This document shows, piece by piece, positions 20,675-31,165 of a stretch of 64,000 nucleotides of DNA (its first letter is position 1; the number at the start of each line of letters is the position of its first letter). The DNA is from Ophiocordyceps camponoti-saundersi (nom. inval.). Lineage: Eukaryota > Ascomycota > Sordariomycetes > Hypocreales > Ophiocordycipitaceae. Location of the stretch: assembly GCA_003339415.1 (NCBI GenBank), contig PDHQ01000085.1, forward strand, positions 62,001-126,000, given 5' to 3'. Made by a program: the position numbers and the translations under genes. The notes beneath the pieces are model-generated. The model ran no database searches, had not been told where the DNA came from, and saw only the letters and a list, made by a program, of their open reading frames with translations.

Positions 20675-22252
20675 TTGGTGAGCCTCTGTTTATGGTTTCC
20701 CCTCGGAGCATGAAGATGAAAGCTGTTCAACTATGGCGGTTGATCCTTGCTATTGGACGTGGAGGGCGAGGAGAAGCATCAAGTTATATGCAAGTACCAT
20801 CAAGTTATATGCAAGTACAAAAAGTTCTTTGCCTCTCAGAAGTTCACAACGGCCTTTCCTATATGCATTCATAAGTTCACATGGTTCGATTGAGAATAGC
20901 CTTTGCGAAAAAAAAAGTCCGTTGGCTGGAGTCTTTAAAATACAGCACAAGCCCCCCGCATAAGTATTGAGATGTAATTATACAAGGTAAGTTGAAGCTG
21001 AAGGTGTTTAGACTCAGTATTCTGTTCACCTTGAGGAAGATGCCCACTTGACATGCTGTCAACGTTTTAACTTGATATACGTGTATTCTGAGAGGTGAAG
21101 GCAAACACTGTGAGTTATAATTCGTAAGATAACCAGTATAAACAGAAGCAAGGATGTTGGAACAAGCAAACGTGCACGTAAAATGCGTAATGTACATACA
21201 CGTAGTTTTTTACTCTCCTCTGTAATAGACATCAGGTTCGTCCCGAGACTGTCGTTGAAATACAGCTGAAACAATACGATCAGATCCATCCTGCCGGGTC
21301 ACTTGAGGAGCGGCATTGCCGCGAGAAATGAGCATGTAGTTTACCTGCCGTATATGGACTGAGCGCGATTTTTCTTCCTGTCTATCCCAAGCTACCATCA
21401 CTATGAGATCTTTCACAAGTTCTCGTTGAAGCATCCTGTCAGAGAATCATCATGAGAGACCTGCTTTCGTGTCTGAGTCACTGAAAACACAAAGAGCCCC
21501 ATGTCCGGATGATGCCCGGGATTGAGGCTCGGCCTTGTGCTACCACTAGACCTACATGCTGTAAAAAGAACACTTCCAGTTTAAACTACATGTTCCTGAC
21601 GCATGGAATATCGGAGGAATAAAAGAAGCATCTAGCCACCTCTTTCGGGGAATTTCCTCTCCTTCTTCTACGGAAGCGGTGAGGCTTCAACTGTGAAGGT
21701 CTAAACGGCCATGCCGTGTTTTCTTTTCCCCATCGGCTTTTAGGGGGCTATAAGCGTGTTAACCGGACTTGGCCGGATGTCACGGTATAATGAAGAGGAA
21801 CGGTAAGATAAGCCACGGCCTCGTCGCAGAGATTGTCATTTCGTTACGAGATGAGATCCTTGGCGTGTAATGATGCCTGCTTATTACCGTGTAACCCATC
21901 GGCTCCAGCTTTGCGGCGGGACATGCTCAATTTAGACAGACGTTGGCTTGGGGCTGCGTTCGGGTAGTTAGATTATATCTGAAGAGCGGCCTGAGGAAGT
22001 TGGTGGTCAAGCTTATTCGAGTGGAAGTTCTGCCTGTTACCGACGGTTGAGACTCGACGAAATGAATCTAGTAGGCCCCTTGGCAAGCAGAGGCAGGGAC
22101 TTGAACGACGAGAGTTACGTTCCGTTTATATACATCTGTAACTTTCTGAACTCATATATCATGTCTTCAAGCCTCAAGTTGCATCGGAAACGACAACTTT
22201 TAAGCCAACTATAAGTACAAGTCAAGTAAAGCTTCATACTCATAACTCGCTT
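20675..22252. other. 1.6 kb intergenic region
   Basis: Between the orphan gene (its 5' side) and the 3' end of nitrate reductase. It has a 21-base tandem duplication at 20777-20818 and otherwise no supported feature. Confidence 0.5.
20777..20818. repeat. 21-base perfect tandem duplication
   Basis: Two adjacent identical 21-base copies, each starting CATCAAGTTATATG and ending CAAGTAC. Read on the minus strand, 21 bases is seven codons and the duplication repeats VLAYNLM twice in a hydrophobic open frame just upstream of the orphan gene. Confidence 0.9.
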
Positions 22253-25002
22253 TCAAAAGCAAAAGATATCCTCGTCTGTCCATCCCATACGTCCAAGCAC
22301 CTCACACACGCTCGCCTCCAGCTCCTTGGGCCCACAGACAAGGACCTTATCCCGTCCCGTCCCATCACAGGGTCCAATCTCAGCCTCGACCAAAGCTTCG
22401 TCGATACGACCTCTTCTCCCCGTCCAAGTGGCAGATGGCCGGGTCAGTGTATGACGCAGTCGTCCCAACCGCAATGCGAACATGGAATCGAGCTCAGAAC
22501 GACAGAGAATATCCTCCTCGGCGTGGTTTCCGCACAGCACGACGCACTCTGTCGAGTCTTGCTCGTCTTTTACTATCGCCTGTAGCACTTGGAAGATGGG
22601 CGTGATGCCGGAGCCTGCGCAGATCATGTAGAAGCGTCGCACGTGAGACTTGTCTTCTCCCATCGAGCAATGACCTCTTCCCAGGTATTGAAACTTGCCG
22701 ACGGGTCCTTTGAACTCGATGAAGTCGCCTAGTGGTTTAGAGTCCAACGCCTGCGTCATCTTTCCGCCTTCTCCCCGCTCTGGGCAAGGACGGTATATCT
22801 TGACGAGGACGTCCATGAAGCCCTTGTTCGTCCCGTGTGATATCGGAGTATAGGCGCGGACTATGGAGCTTTTGCTTTGCGAAGATGGATCGCGAAGACG
22901 CATCAAGACGTGCTGTCCCACCGGCAGACCGATCTGCTGCTCCTCGTGTTGTAGCTTGAAGCGGAATATTTTGCTGTCTGAAGAAACGGCGATCTTGTCT
23001 TGTAGAACTGCTCTATTCCACTGATTGGACGCAAGGAAGAATGGACGTGTTGAGTCTCCTTCGGTTATGACGCTTTCTTTCTCGTTGAGCACAGCGAGTG
23101 CTGTTTCATCGAGCTTGCCGATATGATAGTCAACCATCATCTTCTTGGCGTTTTCACTGTCTTAAGTTATGAGTTAGCTTCACTTCGTAAACGTGTCTTT
23201 CAAAATCAAGACATACGGATAGCCATGAATTCTTCTGAAGCGTCTTGCGCGGCGACGCCTGTTATCGAGGTAGCTCCGCCTGGATGATCGTTAAGGAACG
23301 GTGTGCCGTCGTACACATGACCGTTGACAACGAACCAAGGATTCGTCTCGTCTTTGTGATTCATGAGCTCTTTCGCGGTGATGATTCGATCGTTCTGGCT
23401 GTTGGTCATGAGTATTTCTTCCTCCGGCTCTCGCTCCAACACTTGATCCTTTTCCACGCCTGAGAGGCTTTGCCCCCAGAATCCGTTGAGCAGGTCGCCG
23501 CCAGACTTCTTGACTCTCTCCATCCATCCTCCCGGCATCAGTGCCGGCTGAGTTGGATGCTCAAAGGTGAGAGTATTCCCTCCAGCCTCTTTGTGAACGA
23601 CGACTCTGAACCAGTTGTTGTTCATCATTCCCAAGACACTCCAGTACATATCTCGGGGTTGAACCGCCAAGCCTTCGTCCATGGCGCGCACCATGATGTC
23701 GGCAGTGGCCTCAAGTTCGGTCATGGGAATATCAATGTCCCAGAAACACCAGCAGAAGGACGTATCTCTCCACCATACGTCCAGCTTCCCGCCGAAGATG
23801 GTCTCATCAGGATCCGCCTGTCTGTAAAGGTCTTCTGGGTAGTTGATGTCGGCCAATCTCCACGTCTTGCCTTGATCGAGCGTGACTTCAACTCGGGTGA
23901 TTCTTCGGCCGCCACCGCCGTATGCGTATCCTCGGACCCTATATGTCTCTCCGCCTGATATAAGGACCTTTTCGTCGTGCGCCGGGTGACAAATGGCGCT
24001 GTTCGGGTTGAGGTCGTAGATGGCGTATCGCTCATCCTTCCATACAGGTATATTAGAAGGGTTGGCGCTGGCTTCGGGAGTAATCATGGTGGGAAGCACT
24101 CGGTTGTCATAGATGTGATACCAGTTCTCGCTGGGCTCTGCCGTTACGATGATTCTCTTTAGCCATTTCACGCTGCGTCCGCCAATCTGTCCCGGAATGA
24201 CGACGCGGACAGGCTTGCCATGGTCCGGGTGAAGGGGAAGACCGTTCATCTTGTGAGCGATCAAGATGCCCTTTTGCTCGTCCATACACCAGCTGAGCTT
24301 GACCGAAGTGCCATAGTTGCCATTGGGGAGCTCGTCTGCCCCCTCGAAGCACACGTATCTGGCGCCCTTTCTATACTGCGGCTCAGCTTGAGCGAGCAGC
24401 TTTCCAATCGCCGTACCGGTCCAAAGAGCCGTCGACAACCCAGCAGGTCCCCAGGAGAAACCTTTAGATTTCCGAACGACGTTTTGCTCTTTTCGTCGGT
24501 TTCCCGCGCAGACAAGAGTGATTGGATACGTTACTTGGTCGTAGGAGAAGAGGTCGTCGAGGTTGAGCGTCATAGGGTGAGCGACCAGGCCTTCGATAGA
24601 AACAGTCCAATCATCGACATCGACATCGTCGCATCGGGGTACGCTGCCATGGTTCCGCACATAGTGAAGATTCTCACTGGTAAGGAAGCCCTCGTCGTAG
24701 AGTTCGCTCAGCGGCGCCTCGACGTTCAGAGGATGAACTCCGGTCAGACGGATGAGTCGTGGATCTCGCGGAACGTGGCTATCCGGTGTTTTCAAGTCCT
24801 CTGTCAAAACCGTCTTGGCACGAACGACAGGCGGCAATGGATAGAGAGTCGAGTCTTGTTTGAAGGAAAGATCAACACTTGATAACGGCGTCCGCGTGCC
24901 TTCATCGTCAGAGCTGTGACTCTCTGAAAACTTGACGATTTCTGACGAGTTCGAAGACGAGTTGTCGAAGAAGGAAGCCATTTCGGAGGTGGGAAGGGTC
25001 AT
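22253..25002 (-). CDS. niaD: Assimilatory nitrate reductase
   Basis: Two exons, 25002-23217 and 23160-22253, split by a 56-base intron, giving 897 residues. The enzyme reduces nitrate to nitrite with NAD(P)H. The molybdenum cofactor domain has the ligand Cys165 in LVCAGNRRKE; the dimerisation domain follows; the cytochrome b5 domain has HPGG (His573) and its second heme ligand His596, whose codon is created across the splice junction; the FAD domain has RAYTP (about 697-700) and the NAD(P)H domain GSGITP (about 778). The ATG at 25002 was chosen; 24981 is an alternative and the extra upstream open frame has no similarity. The gene is divergent from an HPP-family membrane protein gene. The symbol follows the Aspergillus name for the orthologue. 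No nitrite reductase or nitrate permease is nearby. Confidence 0.95.
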
Positions 25003-26563
25003 CTTGGGCGTGGGCGAACACATGTATGTACGGGGTTCCGTCAATATCTCGCAGTGTAAGACGACAAGCATAATGCCATTCGGCTTATAACAAAGCGGGG
25101 GAAACCTGCAATATCCATCAGAACCTGGATGGGGTAGCATTGACAATAAATGGAACAGTACCGTACAGATTACATACCGCCCGGATCGGTAATCCATGGG
25201 TCCGTGACTCGGGTTAAGCTGAGTCCAGCTCGTAAGGAAACCACTCAACTAGGCATGTCAATCTGGGACTAGATTGACGGCGCAATGGAGGAAACGGCAT
25301 GGCTGAAACATTCAGGGTCCAAGTACAATTCGTCCGGCGGTGAGGAACTTGAAGTGGTGTGAAAGTGGCTCTACACGGTCCAAACGATGCCTGAGGATCA
25401 GCGGCAAGGATCTTCATCTGTCTCCACACCTAACCGTTGGATTGGGTGTCTAGTTTACAGGGATATATGCGGGCTTCACCATAAAGAAAAGGTCTTGCGA
25501 GATATGTACAGTGCCTCGGTGGTTGCTGACGTGCAGCCGGGAGGAGGACATTCCCCTTGTCGAAGGGTGCATCCGAATAGATTCGGCCAGCATTGAACAT
25601 ACATACATACATACATACACACCCACAGGCCGCACAGACAGTGTTTTTTTACCATGTGCGAGCGGTACTCAGCGGATAGCGTTGCCGAGGAGTTCTTATT
25701 ATTCGACCCCGAGGTTTATTCGAACCAACTGCAAATGTTGACCCGTGTTTCATGACGCCTCAGTACGTATGTAATTGGTCAACTGTTGGGGAGGCGTCGT
25801 AGACGGCTGCGTCTTTTGGGCGACGACTCGTGTGCTTGCCTTTTGCTGTCGCCACATGGCAAGTCTGCACATTGGGGCCGCCTATGACGACAATTAGGTT
25901 GCTGGAGTCGCCAGCCAGACGCGGCATGGGGATAGACTGCCCAGACGGCAGCTGAGACTTACACATTGGTTCATCTAGACACAATCTATTGAACCTTGTC
26001 TTACTTGATGTGAATGACGGAATCATGTCTTACTCGCACGTTTACTCCACGTAGTGATGGAGGTGGTCTGTTGGACGAGGCAACGAGCTAGCTTAACCAA
26101 CCAACCTCCCTACCTAGTAACTACCACTATATGGCTAGGTAGGTAGGTAGTAAGCCTGAGACGCATTTCGCCTCAACAGTCTCGGAGCAGGAGCCAAGTC
26201 CATCAACTGATACGCGTGGGTTGCATCAAGCAAAGGTCCTCGTAGTTGCGGCTAATTCATCGTATCATCTTCCCATCACACGGATATATGTTCACTCCTT
26301 AAGCCTTCCTTTACAGTCAACTTTTTTTACACCCGTTTTAGATGTAAAACACGGCTTGCTTGTCAGTAACGAATCAGAGACTTGGCATTTTCTCACCGCG
26401 TTTCCCTCAAGGGTGATACAAACGTCCATCTGCCCAATACCTACCTACCCTCCATCATCCCCCCCGCAATGCGCAACAAACGTCAAGCCACTCACTTTCC
26501 TTCCCCCCCTTTTCTCTCTTCCTTTCGGTCGCTTTCATTCTCTCGCGGTTCGAAACTCACGAG
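25003..26563. promoter_or_regulatory. Divergent intergenic region, nitrate reductase / HPP gene
   Basis: 1.56 kb between the two divergent starts, so it must contain both promoters. Several GATA-core sequences lie on both strands, which could serve a GATA-type nitrogen regulator, but none is clustered enough to call a site, and I found no NirA/NIT4-like motif. A (CATA)n microsatellite lies at 25598-25617 and CCTA/TAGG-rich sequence at about 26104-26152. Confidence 0.45.
25598..25617. repeat. (CATA)n microsatellite
   Basis: Five uninterrupted CATA units. The same tetranucleotide recurs in many other intergenic regions of the window. Confidence 0.9.
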
Positions 26564-27655
26564 ATGTCGTACCGTGAGTGGAATTGGGATATCGACCGCC
26601 ATCTCAATCGCTTCGTACCGCCGCCGCCATGGCATTTGATCCCTTTCCCTTTGGCTCGCTTCCTTGGTCATCGCCGGGACAAAGCTTCGCCGAGTACGGG
26701 CAACATCGTGGCCATGATTTGGGCATTCTTCGGCATCCTTGTCACCATCTCGCTCATTGAGGGCGCTATGATGAGCGTGCCTTCTTTCATCGCCAACGAC
26801 GGGCCTATAATAGTCGGCTCCTTGGTGAGACTTCCTTTGCCCACGTCGATTTTTGATCATTTTAGCTGGGGTACAGCAATCATGAGGAATCGCCAACTAA
26901 TAGCTAGTTTCCATTAGGGTGCTTCCGCCGTACTGGAATTCCTCGTCATCGACTCCCCCTTGGCACAGCCTCGCAACGCAGTCGGCGGCCACATCATCGC
27001 CACTATAGTCGGCGTTTCCATCTCCAAGCTCTTCCAACTGAATGGAAACTTCCATGACATTCGATGGCTGGGCGGAGCCTTTGCATGTGCCGCCGCGACG
27101 GTCATCATGGCCCTCACGAAGACGGTGCATCCACCAGCAGGCGCAACCGCGCTCACGGCCGTCGTCGACTCGAAACTCGTTGCCCTCGGCTGGTTGCTCG
27201 TCCCTGCTGTCATGGTAGGAAGCTTATTGATGCTGGGCATGTCGTTGCTCGTCAACAATATCGACCGTCGCTTTCCTCTGTTTTGGTGGACGGCATCGGA
27301 CCTCGGCCCGGCTTCGGCTACAGTTCCGGGGGATTCGCAACAACAACAGCAGCGGCAGTTCAAAGTAGACATGGAGAAGGGGGTTTCGAAAAGTAAAGAG
27401 TTCGCAGTCAAGAGTACGTCTGACAACAAGCCTCCTGGCTACCACAGTGAAGCGTCTCTACAGGCTGCAGGGGGGAATCATCCCCAGTGGTTGGCCGAGA
27501 AGATCAAACTGCCGGAAGGGACAAGATCTCATGCTCTTCATGACCTGGAGCTTATCGTCCGGCCTGGGGAGATTATTTTCCCTCGGAGTATCGTCTTGAC
27601 AGAAGAGGATGAGAGGATGCTGCAATCTATAAGCCAAAGGCTACGATTTCTATGA
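26564..27655 (+). CDS. HPP-family integral membrane protein, possible nitrite transporter
   Basis: Two exons, 26564-26824 and 26918-27655, joined in phase at SL/GAS to give 332 residues. The family signature VHPPAGATAL places HPP at residues 158-160. About five hydrophobic helices are visible (AMIWAFFGILVTISLIEG; GPIIVGSLGASAVLEFLV; HIIATIVGVSISKLF; AFACAAATVIMAL; LGWLLVPAVMVGSLLMLG), followed by a soluble C-terminal tail of about 110 residues that is glutamine-rich at first. HPP proteins of some cyanobacteria and plant plastids transport nitrite. The divergent position next to nitrate reductase suggests a similar role in this fungus, which is inference; the family also contains members of unknown function. 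Family assignment is firm. Confidence 0.85.
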
Positions 27656-28840
27656 AGAATCTTGAAATGAAACCGTAAACTCGATTGTCCAACTCGAGCC
27701 GTAATCATGGTTGCCGAGAGCAAATTGCTTTGGTGAAAGGCCAAGTGACGAAGCCGGTGGTTGGTGGCTTGGCTGTCATGTACATGGCGTGTTGACACGT
27801 CTGATGACGTGACAGAGCCGTGAGTTTCTCTTGGAAGACTGATTACAGTTACAGAAATGCTTCGTAGTTGAGACGATAGATCTCGGCGAGAGACGGCCAA
27901 GAAAGACGGGAGTAGATGACGATCAAGTGCACAGCTTGAGGGAACATAACCATGAAGATAGCTAGTGCATCGATGATGGCTGTGCAACACGTGTATCCGT
28001 ATAGTAATAGTACTGTATATGAGCGAGCAGCATAGAAACACGCGGCTTACTTCCACCGCCACAACGGAGATGCAATCGATTATAATCACACACGTCTTTG
28101 CTTTTCCGAAAAACGGCTGGGAAAAAACCACTCCAACTGCATGGCGTTTCGTATAGCGAAAACTCCGAGTTTGAAAAAAAAAAACTGTGAGACACGGCAC
28201 AGAGGGATACGCCACAGGATGCTATCCCCTTTCAACGTCGTTCCCCCCTCCTAACAAATTGTCTCAGTGACGCCAAGAAGCCACTAGAAAAAGGCTTGCC
28301 AGGGTGAACGGGCATTCGCTTGCGTTATCGGTCCGTGAATGATGGGTATTTGAACGATGTAACGGGATTCGACGTCATACTCGGTTTGTGCCAGACACGG
28401 TCCGTCATGCCACAGTATCAACTGTAAAAGTAAGCTTAAAAATCTCTCTCACGATGTTACGTCGATTTTAAGGCCAAAGGGTTAATCTTCCCCCCGGATC
28501 GACGTCCCGGCACGCACGGAGATCCGGCTTGTGACAGGAACCCCCTTCGGCTCCGTGAGGAGCTACTGTTTCAAAAACAACCCCCTTCCCTTTGACGTGA
28601 GCTTCCGGATATCCCCCTTTTTGCTAGGGCTTGGCGTTTCCGAGAGAGATGGCTTCTCTACACGGCGAATATCTGAAACTTGTCAGCTCCTTGGGGGGGT
28701 TTGATGAAGTCGTTGCCGAACGTCTGACGGTTAGACTCTTTCGCGGCAGTAGGAAGCAGTTCCAAGAGTGAAGCACAACCATGTATAAATCTATGTTCCG
28801 GCATCTCTCTCTCTCGTCGAGCACGAAAATATTGAGCGAG

Positions 28841-28841
<1 letters not shown>

Positions 28842-28873
<32 letters not shown>

Positions 28874-28912
28874 ACGCCCCACCCCCCCCCCCCCCACCCC
28901 CCCCACCAACCA
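28842..28912. repeat. Poly-C tract before assembly gap
   Basis: An uninterrupted run of 32 C (28842-28873), then further C runs broken by single bases. Probably a real G/C homopolymer inflated or corrupted by sequencing. Confidence 0.85.
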
Positions 28913-28948
28913 CAACACATACACACTACACCCAACTGACTCCACCCA

Positions 28949-28958
28949 NNNNNNNNNN
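28949..28958. other. Assembly gap (10 N)
   Basis: Ten N, a placeholder of fixed size rather than a measured distance. The sequence before about 28841 recurs after the gap in a degraded form, so the true gap may be negative. Confidence 0.95.
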
Positions 28959-29051
28959 AGGAGGAAGCGATTCCCAAAGTGAAGCCAAACCTTTTATAAA
29001 TTTTTTTTCCGGCTTCTCTTTTTCTCGTCGAGCACGAAAATTTTGAGCGAG

Positions 29052-29072
29052 CCCCCCCCCCCCCCCCCCCCC
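29052..29072. repeat. Poly-C tract after assembly gap
   Basis: Run of 21 C preceded by the same GAGCGAG context as the C run at 28842, supporting that the two runs are one locus assembled twice. Confidence 0.85.
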
Positions 29073-29135
29073 AAGCTATCTACATACATGGATCTTTCAT
29101 TCACAACTACATTATAGTTGTTGTTACTCTCTTTT

Positions 29136-30193
29136 ATGAAAATGCATTCTTCTCACGTTACGCTTTTGGCTTCCTTGTCCTACTTCCATTGGGCACTTTG
29201 TCATGGGGTGATACTTGCCGCTCAAGGTAACACAGGATCACCAGCGAGTGTTGGCTTTCAAGGTACGGCTCGTTTTTTTTGGCCCTTCCAACGACGCATT
29301 TGAGAAAGTTATGGTAGGGGTTTGCTAAATGTGCTTCTTTCTTCTTTCTCGCAGTCAAATCGGATGTTGCACGTAACTGCATAGGCATCAACCCATGCCA
29401 ACAAGACACGACCATCATTCGAGATGAGGAAATCAAGCAGAACCTCGTCAACGAGTGCGGCAGAACCGAGATCGATGGCAACATTGATGTCGGTGCAAGC
29501 ACGGAGAAGGCTCTCGCTTCCAACGCCGTTACGCAGGTCCAATCTGGGAGTCAGATTCAGGTCACACTCCATCAAGTGAACGCCGACGGTGCCGGCCCCT
29601 ACGTTTGTGACCTGGACGAGAATAGCAACTCCGGAATCATCTCACCGGTAATCACCATCTTTGCTTCCTATCCAAGAACTTGCTTCGAGCTGATGAGACA
29701 TGTAGAAAAACGTTACCATGTTGACCAACGTTCCCGGAGACAATGGTCTGTCCTTGACCAAGACGACACAGTTCAACGTCACAATCCAAATGCCCGACGA
29801 TCTTCAATGCACAGGTGGTGAGTTTTCTCCCCTTGATTCTATCAGAGGACCATCTTTTTTGACTCAACCTTTGTTTTAGCATCAACAGGCAACATCTGTA
29901 CTGTACGTTGTCGCAACACCGCAGCGGCTGGACCCTTCGGTGGCTGCTTCGCCGTACAGCAAGTCGACATAACGCCCAAAGTGAACACCCCAGCAAACAT
30001 CAAGACCGTTCAACCTTTGGACCTCTTCCTCAGCCAGATTGATACGAATCGAGCCAACTTCGATGCGGCCACCGAAGACAATGCCCAGAAACAGGCAGCT
30101 CAAGCTGCAGATAAAGCTCCAAATAAAGCTGCAAATAAAGCTGGCGGCCCGAATCTGCAGAGGTTGGCACGGAGAGTTCTTTTCCGGGCTTAG
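29136..30193 (+). CDS. GEgh16/MAS3-family secreted protein (Gas1/Egh16-like)
   Basis: Four exons, 29136-29262, 29355-29647, 29706-29817 and 29880-30193, keep frame and give 281 residues. A signal peptide ends at ALC, leaving a mature N-terminus HGVILAAQG. The family signatures are all present: GSPASVGFQV, VNECGRTEIDGNID, HQVNADGAGPYVCDLDE, TNVPGDNGLS, IQMPDDLQC, NICTVRCRN and AGPFGGCFAVQQ. The C-terminal 60 residues are low complexity (repeated NKAA). Relatives in Magnaporthe and Blumeria are expressed during appressorium formation and affect virulence; the biochemical activity is unknown. A second ATG at 29142 is an equally good start. The presence of this family suggests a fungus that penetrates a host or a solid substrate. 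Confidence 0.88.
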
Positions 30194-31072
30194 AACGGGG
30201 GGCAGGGGACCGGAGAAAGGCAAAGTCACATACGATAGGGGAAGGGGGTTTTTCTATTAGACAAGACCACGATCAACACCGAGGGACTTTGAACCGTTCG
30301 GGGATAGTCATTTCTACTTTCTTTCGCATTTGTTTTTACTGTCTTCTCTTGTAGGTTCCAGGATAGCGAATATTGTTAATCGATTTATAGAGGCTTGCTT
30401 GACCTTCACCACCGACGTAGAAGCTGTTTGCAGGCGTCACAGCTTGCCGAAATGATGCGAGATCGGCACTCTCCCTAGGTGATTCAGATCAGCGAGATTC
30501 ATCAATGATGTAGCTGTTTCCGAGGGCTGTGCAGAGGACGTCACGGCCCTTGCATTGCCACTCGCTCGATGGATAGAGTCAAGTCGAGCCGTTTCACTAT
30601 CCAAAGCCAAGAAACTGCCCATACAGAGAGGCGCAAGGCGAGTCATCTCCCTGCTTAGAAAGTATCGCTCGAGAACGTTTTAAAAATAGGGATGGCAGAG
30701 CAAGTTCGACTGTGCTTTGCGCCCTTTCCGACCGGAGACGGGTTTAGTCGTTATCATGTTGTATTTACGAGCATTGACACGGGTTCGATGCCTCGATTGA
30801 TTCAGGGAAACACAGCCTACATGCGTCTTGGTTCTCTTGGCATGTGAACCTCGTCCAGATGGGCTCCGAACAGGCGTCCCAGTCTGCCTCATCCTGAGCC
30901 GAGTGGCTGCGCAGGAATCTGCTGACTTGACGTTAATGCTGCGTGAGTCATCGTCTTGAAAAAGAACAATGCAAAAAGCACAAGGGCGTGGCAAGATAAA
31001 AAACGAAAGGCAATACGGACAGCAAGTAAAATGAGGCAGATGTGAAATCTGCGAACGAAAAAAAGAGAACCA
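30194..31072. other. Intergenic
   Basis: About 880 bases between the GEgh16-type gene and the tRNA-Ser. Minus-strand open frames at 30437-30646 and 30680-31111 lack support. Confidence 0.5.
31058..31064 (-). terminator. Pol III T7 terminator of tRNA-Ser
   Basis: Seven A on the plus strand, that is seven T eight bases after the tRNA 3' end on the minus strand. Confidence 0.75.
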
Positions 31073-31165
31073 CGACAGAGGCAGGATTCGAACCTGCGCG
31101 GCCGAAGCCACAGCGTATCGAAGCTAATTCGAGCGCAGCCCCATAGTCCACTCGGGCACTCTGCC
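31073..31165 (-). tRNA. tRNA-Ser (CGA) with short intron
   Basis: On the minus strand the 93 bases fold as a type II tRNA: acceptor GGCAGAG with CTCTGTC and discriminator G, a D-arm with CCC/GGG, a long variable arm (GTGGC-TTCG-GCCGC) and a T-arm GCAGGTTCGAATCCTGC. The anticodon loop reads CTCGAA, followed by an intron of about 11 bases. TCGAA of the anticodon loop pairs with TTCGA in the intron, the usual pairing of nuclear pre-tRNA introns. Discriminator G and the long arm favour Ser over Leu (a TAG reading is possible but fits worse). The anticodon stem has one mismatch. A run of seven T follows the 3' end, the Pol III terminator. Confidence 0.8.

Larger units (their letters stand above)
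27656..29135. other. 1.5 kb intergenic region with assembly gap
   Basis: No supported gene. The right part contains a 32-base C run, a second C-rich block, 10 N and a duplicated flank (see findings). The sequence from about 28750 to 29072 should not be trusted base by base. Confidence 0.6.

Noticed and set aside
25003..25248. 82-codon upstream extension of nitrate reductase
   Set aside because: No resemblance to nitrate reductases and unlike the Ser/Asp-rich start of fungal enzymes; likely promoter or leader.
28624..28977. Glycine-rich minus-strand frames across the first N gap
   Set aside because: They translate poly-C and N; not protein-coding.
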